Source of the DNA: an uncultured Prevotella sp.
GTDB lineage: Bacteria > Bacteroidota > Bacteroidia > Bacteroidales > Bacteroidaceae
Assembly (NCBI GenBank): GCA_934230685.1
Contig: CAKQFF010000063.1
Coordinates: 1 to 9,805, forward strand
DNA length: 9,805 nt
Direction of reading: 5' to 3'
Shown here: positions 7,507-9,805 of the stretch, in pieces
Layout of the letters: each line of letters starts with the position of its first letter
Position numbering within the stretch: position 1 is the stretch's first letter
Program-made: the position numbers and the translations under genes
The notes under the pieces: model-generated
Database searches by the model: none
The model's input: only the letters and a program-made list of their open reading frames with translations
Told to the model about the DNA's origin: nothing

Positions 7507-9805
7507 ATATCAAGACATTTATAAGCCGCCCCATTCTGTCGGTCATGCTTTCTGTTGTCATTGTCATAATAGGCTTCATCGGACTTCTCTGTCTTCCGTT
7601 GGAGCAATATCCAGACATTGCTCCGCCAACCATCAAGGTGAGCACAACATACGTTGGAGCCAATGCCGAGACAGTAATGAAGAGCGTGGTAACACCATTG
7701 GAGGCTTCGATAAACGGTGTGGAAAACATGCAATATATGACTTCCACAGCCGCCAACAACGGCACTTGCACCATAACCATATACTTCAAGCAAGGGTCTG
7801 ACCCCAACATGGCTTTGGTGAATGTGCAGAACCGTGTAGCTTCGGCTCAAGGACTGTTGCCAGCCGAAGTGACAAAGAGCGGCGTAACTGTACGCAAGAC
7901 GCAAAACTCCAACCTGAAGTTTATAACTCTGTACAGCCCTGACGGTCGTTATGATTCCAAGACATTGACCAACTACATGAAGATAAATATCGAACCGCAA
8001 CTGTCGCGTATAGCCGGTGTCGGAGAGGTGAATGTTTTTGGAGCCGACTATGCGTTGCGTATATGGCTCGACCCTGCAAAAATGCATGCCTATGGACTGG
8101 TGCCAGCAGACATAGACAATGCCTTGGCTGCACAAAACCTCGAATCGCCTATGGGAGCATTGGCTGCGGAGTCGGACAATACTTTTCAATATGTACTGAA
8201 ATATCGTGGACGCTACAGCAACGAAAGCGAGTTTCGTAACATTGTGGTGAAAGCCTCTGCAGACGGTGGTGTGTTGCGCCTTGGTGATGTGGCACGGGTT
8301 GAGTTGGGTACGGTTGACTACAACATGAAGAGTACAACCAACGGTAAGCCTGGCGCATCGGCAAGCATCACACAAGCGGCAGGTACCAACGCCAACGACA
8401 TTATCAAGCAAATAGATAAGATAGAGGAAGATGTACGCCAATCACTTCCCGACGGAATGGTATTGGAAGACCAGACAAGCGTAATGGATTTCCTTAATGC
8501 CTCCATGCGCAATGTCACGGAAACGCTCGTCATTGCCCTCGTGCTTGTGGTGATTGTCGTATTTGTATTTCTGCGTGACTGGCGGTCGATGGTCATACCA
8601 ACCATTGCCATTCTTGTGTCGCTCATCGGTACGTTTGCCTTTATGTATGCCGTTGGTTTTAGTCTGAATCTGCTTACGCTTTTTGCCCTTGTACTTGTCA
8701 TTGGAACAGTGGTTGACGACTCCATTGTCGTAGTCGAGGCTGTTCAAGCAAAGCTCAGCCAAGGTAGCGATGGTGTATTTCGTGCTACAACAGAAGCCAT
8801 GAAAGACTTGAAGTCGGCACTCATCACCACTACCATTGTCTTTATGGCGGTTTTCATTCCTGTGAGTTTCACAAGCGGAACTACAGGTGTGTTCTATAAA
8901 GAGTTTGGACTGACAATGGCTGCTGCCGTAGCCATATCCTTGTTCAATGCCTTGACGCTGTGTCCTGCTCTTAGTACCTTGGTCTTGAAGCGGAAGAAAA
9001 AGCCAGTAGAAAACAAGCAGAACAAATGGCAGAATGCCTATATGCGTTCGATCTTGAAGACTGTGAAGCACCGCAAACTTGTTATGCTTTCATTGCCGCT
9101 TTCCATTGTCCTATTAGCCATTATGATTGCTACGACCAAGACAAGTCTTGTGCCACAAGAGGATATGGGAACTATTGATGTGAACGTGCAATGCCGACCA
9201 GGATATAGTCTTGCACAAACAGGCAAGGTGATGGATCAAGTGGAAGCTGTGGTTAAGAACATTCCACAAATCAAGATTCATACACGAATTGACGGACGCG
9301 ATGCGCAGCAAAACCAAACTTCTTCTGCTGGATTTCTGTCTGTCCGTTTGAAAAATTGGTCGGAGCGTACAGGTCGTGCCGATGACATCGACAGCGTGGT
9401 AAACGAGATTTACCGCCGCACGGCTTTCATCAAAGAAGCCGATGTAAACTGTGCCACGCTGCCCACCATACGCGGTTACGGTTCGGCAAGCGGTTTTGAA
9501 CTTTATGTACAGAACCGTTCGGGCGAGGACTTCAAGGCTCTTTCCGTTGCTACACAAAAATTCATAGATGCCTTGAACAAGCGTCCGGAAATAGGCAAGG
9601 CACACTACACGTTCAATATGGACTATCCGCAGTATTCGGTAGAAGTGGATGCCGCACGGTGTATGATGAAAGGTGTGTCGCCCAGGGAGGTACTCGCCAC
9701 CATGTCAGCCTATATAGGCGGTGACTATGCCTCGAACATCAACAAGTACACCAAACTCTATCGGGTGATGGTGCAGTCGGAAGCGGCAGACAGGCTCAAT
9801 GAGGA
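7503..9805 (+). CDS. HAE1-type RND efflux permease, partial (C-terminus beyond window)
   Basis: The first 767 residues of an AcrB-like proton-driven inner-membrane pump, about three quarters of the usual 1,030-1,060. Residues 1-30 form the first helix, followed by LPLEQYPDIAPP (31-42), the standard entry to the porter domain. Helices 2-6 lie at about 340-480 and contain the proton-relay pair Asp405-Asp406 in TVVDDSIVVVE, equivalent to AcrB Asp407/Asp408. A basic cytoplasmic stretch (KRKKK) precedes the next helix, and the second periplasmic region begins at about 550 and runs to the edge. Such pumps work with a membrane-fusion protein and an outer-membrane channel to expel drugs, detergents or bile salts. 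The permease appears to be the first gene of its unit: the divergent EamA operon lies upstream with no fusion-protein gene between. Partner genes may follow beyond the window. Confidence 0.95.
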   Translation, partial: MNIKTFISRPILSVMLSVVIVIIGFIGLLCLPLEQYPDIAPPTIKVSTTYVGANAETVMKSVVTPLEASINGVENMQYMTSTAANNGTCTITIYFKQGSDPNMALVNVQNRVASAQGLLPAEVTKSGVTVRKTQNSNLKFITLYSPDGRYDSKTLTNYMKINIEPQLSRIAGVGEVNVFGADYALRIWLDPAKMHAYGLVPADIDNALAAQNLESPMGALAAESDNTFQYVLKYRGRYSNESEFRNIVVKASADGGVLRLGDVARVELGTVDYNMKSTTNGKPGASASITQAAGTNANDIIKQIDKIEEDVRQSLPDGMVLEDQTSVMDFLNASMRNVTETLVIALVLVVIVVFVFLRDWRSMVIPTIAILVSLIGTFAFMYAVGFSLNLLTLFALVLVIGTVVDDSIVVVEAVQAKLSQGSDGVFRATTEAMKDLKSALITTTIVFMAVFIPVSFTSGTTGVFYKEFGLTMAAAVAISLFNALTLCPALSTLVLKRKKKPVENKQNKWQNAYMRSILKTVKHRKLVMLSLPLSIVLLAIMIATTKTSLVPQEDMGTIDVNVQCRPGYSLAQTGKVMDQVEAVVKNIPQIKIHTRIDGRDAQQNQTSSAGFLSVRLKNWSERTGRADDIDSVVNEIYRRTAFIKEADVNCATLPTIRGYGSASGFELYVQNRSGEDFKALSVATQKFIDALNKRPEIGKAHYTFNMDYPQYSVEVDAARCMMKGVSPREVLATMSAYIGGDYASNINKYTKLYRVMVQSEAADRLNE

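Noticed and set aside
7443..8441. Long open frame (332 codons) on the minus strand
   Set aside because: It is antisense to the well-supported RND permease, gives a protein rich in Cys, His and Tyr with no recognisable domain, and exists because of the codon pattern of the sense gene. Open frames at 8442-9071 and 9114-9605 (minus) are rejected for the same reason.

Overview
The window looks like chromosomal DNA from a member of the Bacteroidales (Bacteroides/Prevotella type). Three things point that way. The start codons lack clear Shine-Dalgarno sequences. Several intergenic gaps hold TAnnTTTG sequences, the -7 box of the Bacteroidetes primary sigma factor. The protein types are also typical of the group, notably a PAP2 phosphatase with an outer-membrane-like C-terminus and a small COG2510-type EamA protein. 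This is inference from sequence, not a database match. Genes are densely packed, and I see no tRNA, rRNA, CRISPR array or transposase.

Layout, from left to right. (1) Positions 1-2826, minus strand: a probable three-gene operon, transcribed as Bcr/CflA-type MFS exporter, then exported alpha/beta hydrolase, then aldo/keto reductase (cut by the left edge). The first two genes share an ATGA stop/start overlap. A -7 box sits just upstream of the exporter, framed by a perfect 11-bp inverted repeat that looks like an operator. (2) Positions 2827-3187: an AT-rich gap with that promoter and two more inverted repeats, but no gene I can support. (3) Positions 3188-7314, minus strand: four genes, transcribed as small EamA transporter, OmpR-type response regulator, sensor histidine kinase (ATGA overlap with the regulator), then a 612-residue protein with two complete PAP2 phosphatase domains and a predicted beta-barrel tail. 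(4) Positions 7315-7502: a divergent intergenic region with candidate -7 boxes on both strands and a short inverted repeat. (5) Positions 7503-9805, plus strand: an HAE1-type RND efflux permease, cut by the right edge.

Together, the right two thirds looks like an envelope-stress or drug-response locus: a two-component system, lipid phosphatases that could act on lipid A or undecaprenyl pyrophosphate, and a divergent RND pump. The kinase's periplasmic loop is strongly acidic, which would suit sensing of cations or cationic peptides. That is a hypothesis.

The most unusual object is the double-PAP2 protein. It carries an apparent signal peptide in its middle (residues 189-213), exactly at the junction of two proteins that are usually separate. 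A one-base deletion just before that point would turn it into two genes with an ATGA overlap, the same arrangement seen twice elsewhere in the window. It is therefore either a natural fusion or precursor, or a recent or technical frameshift.
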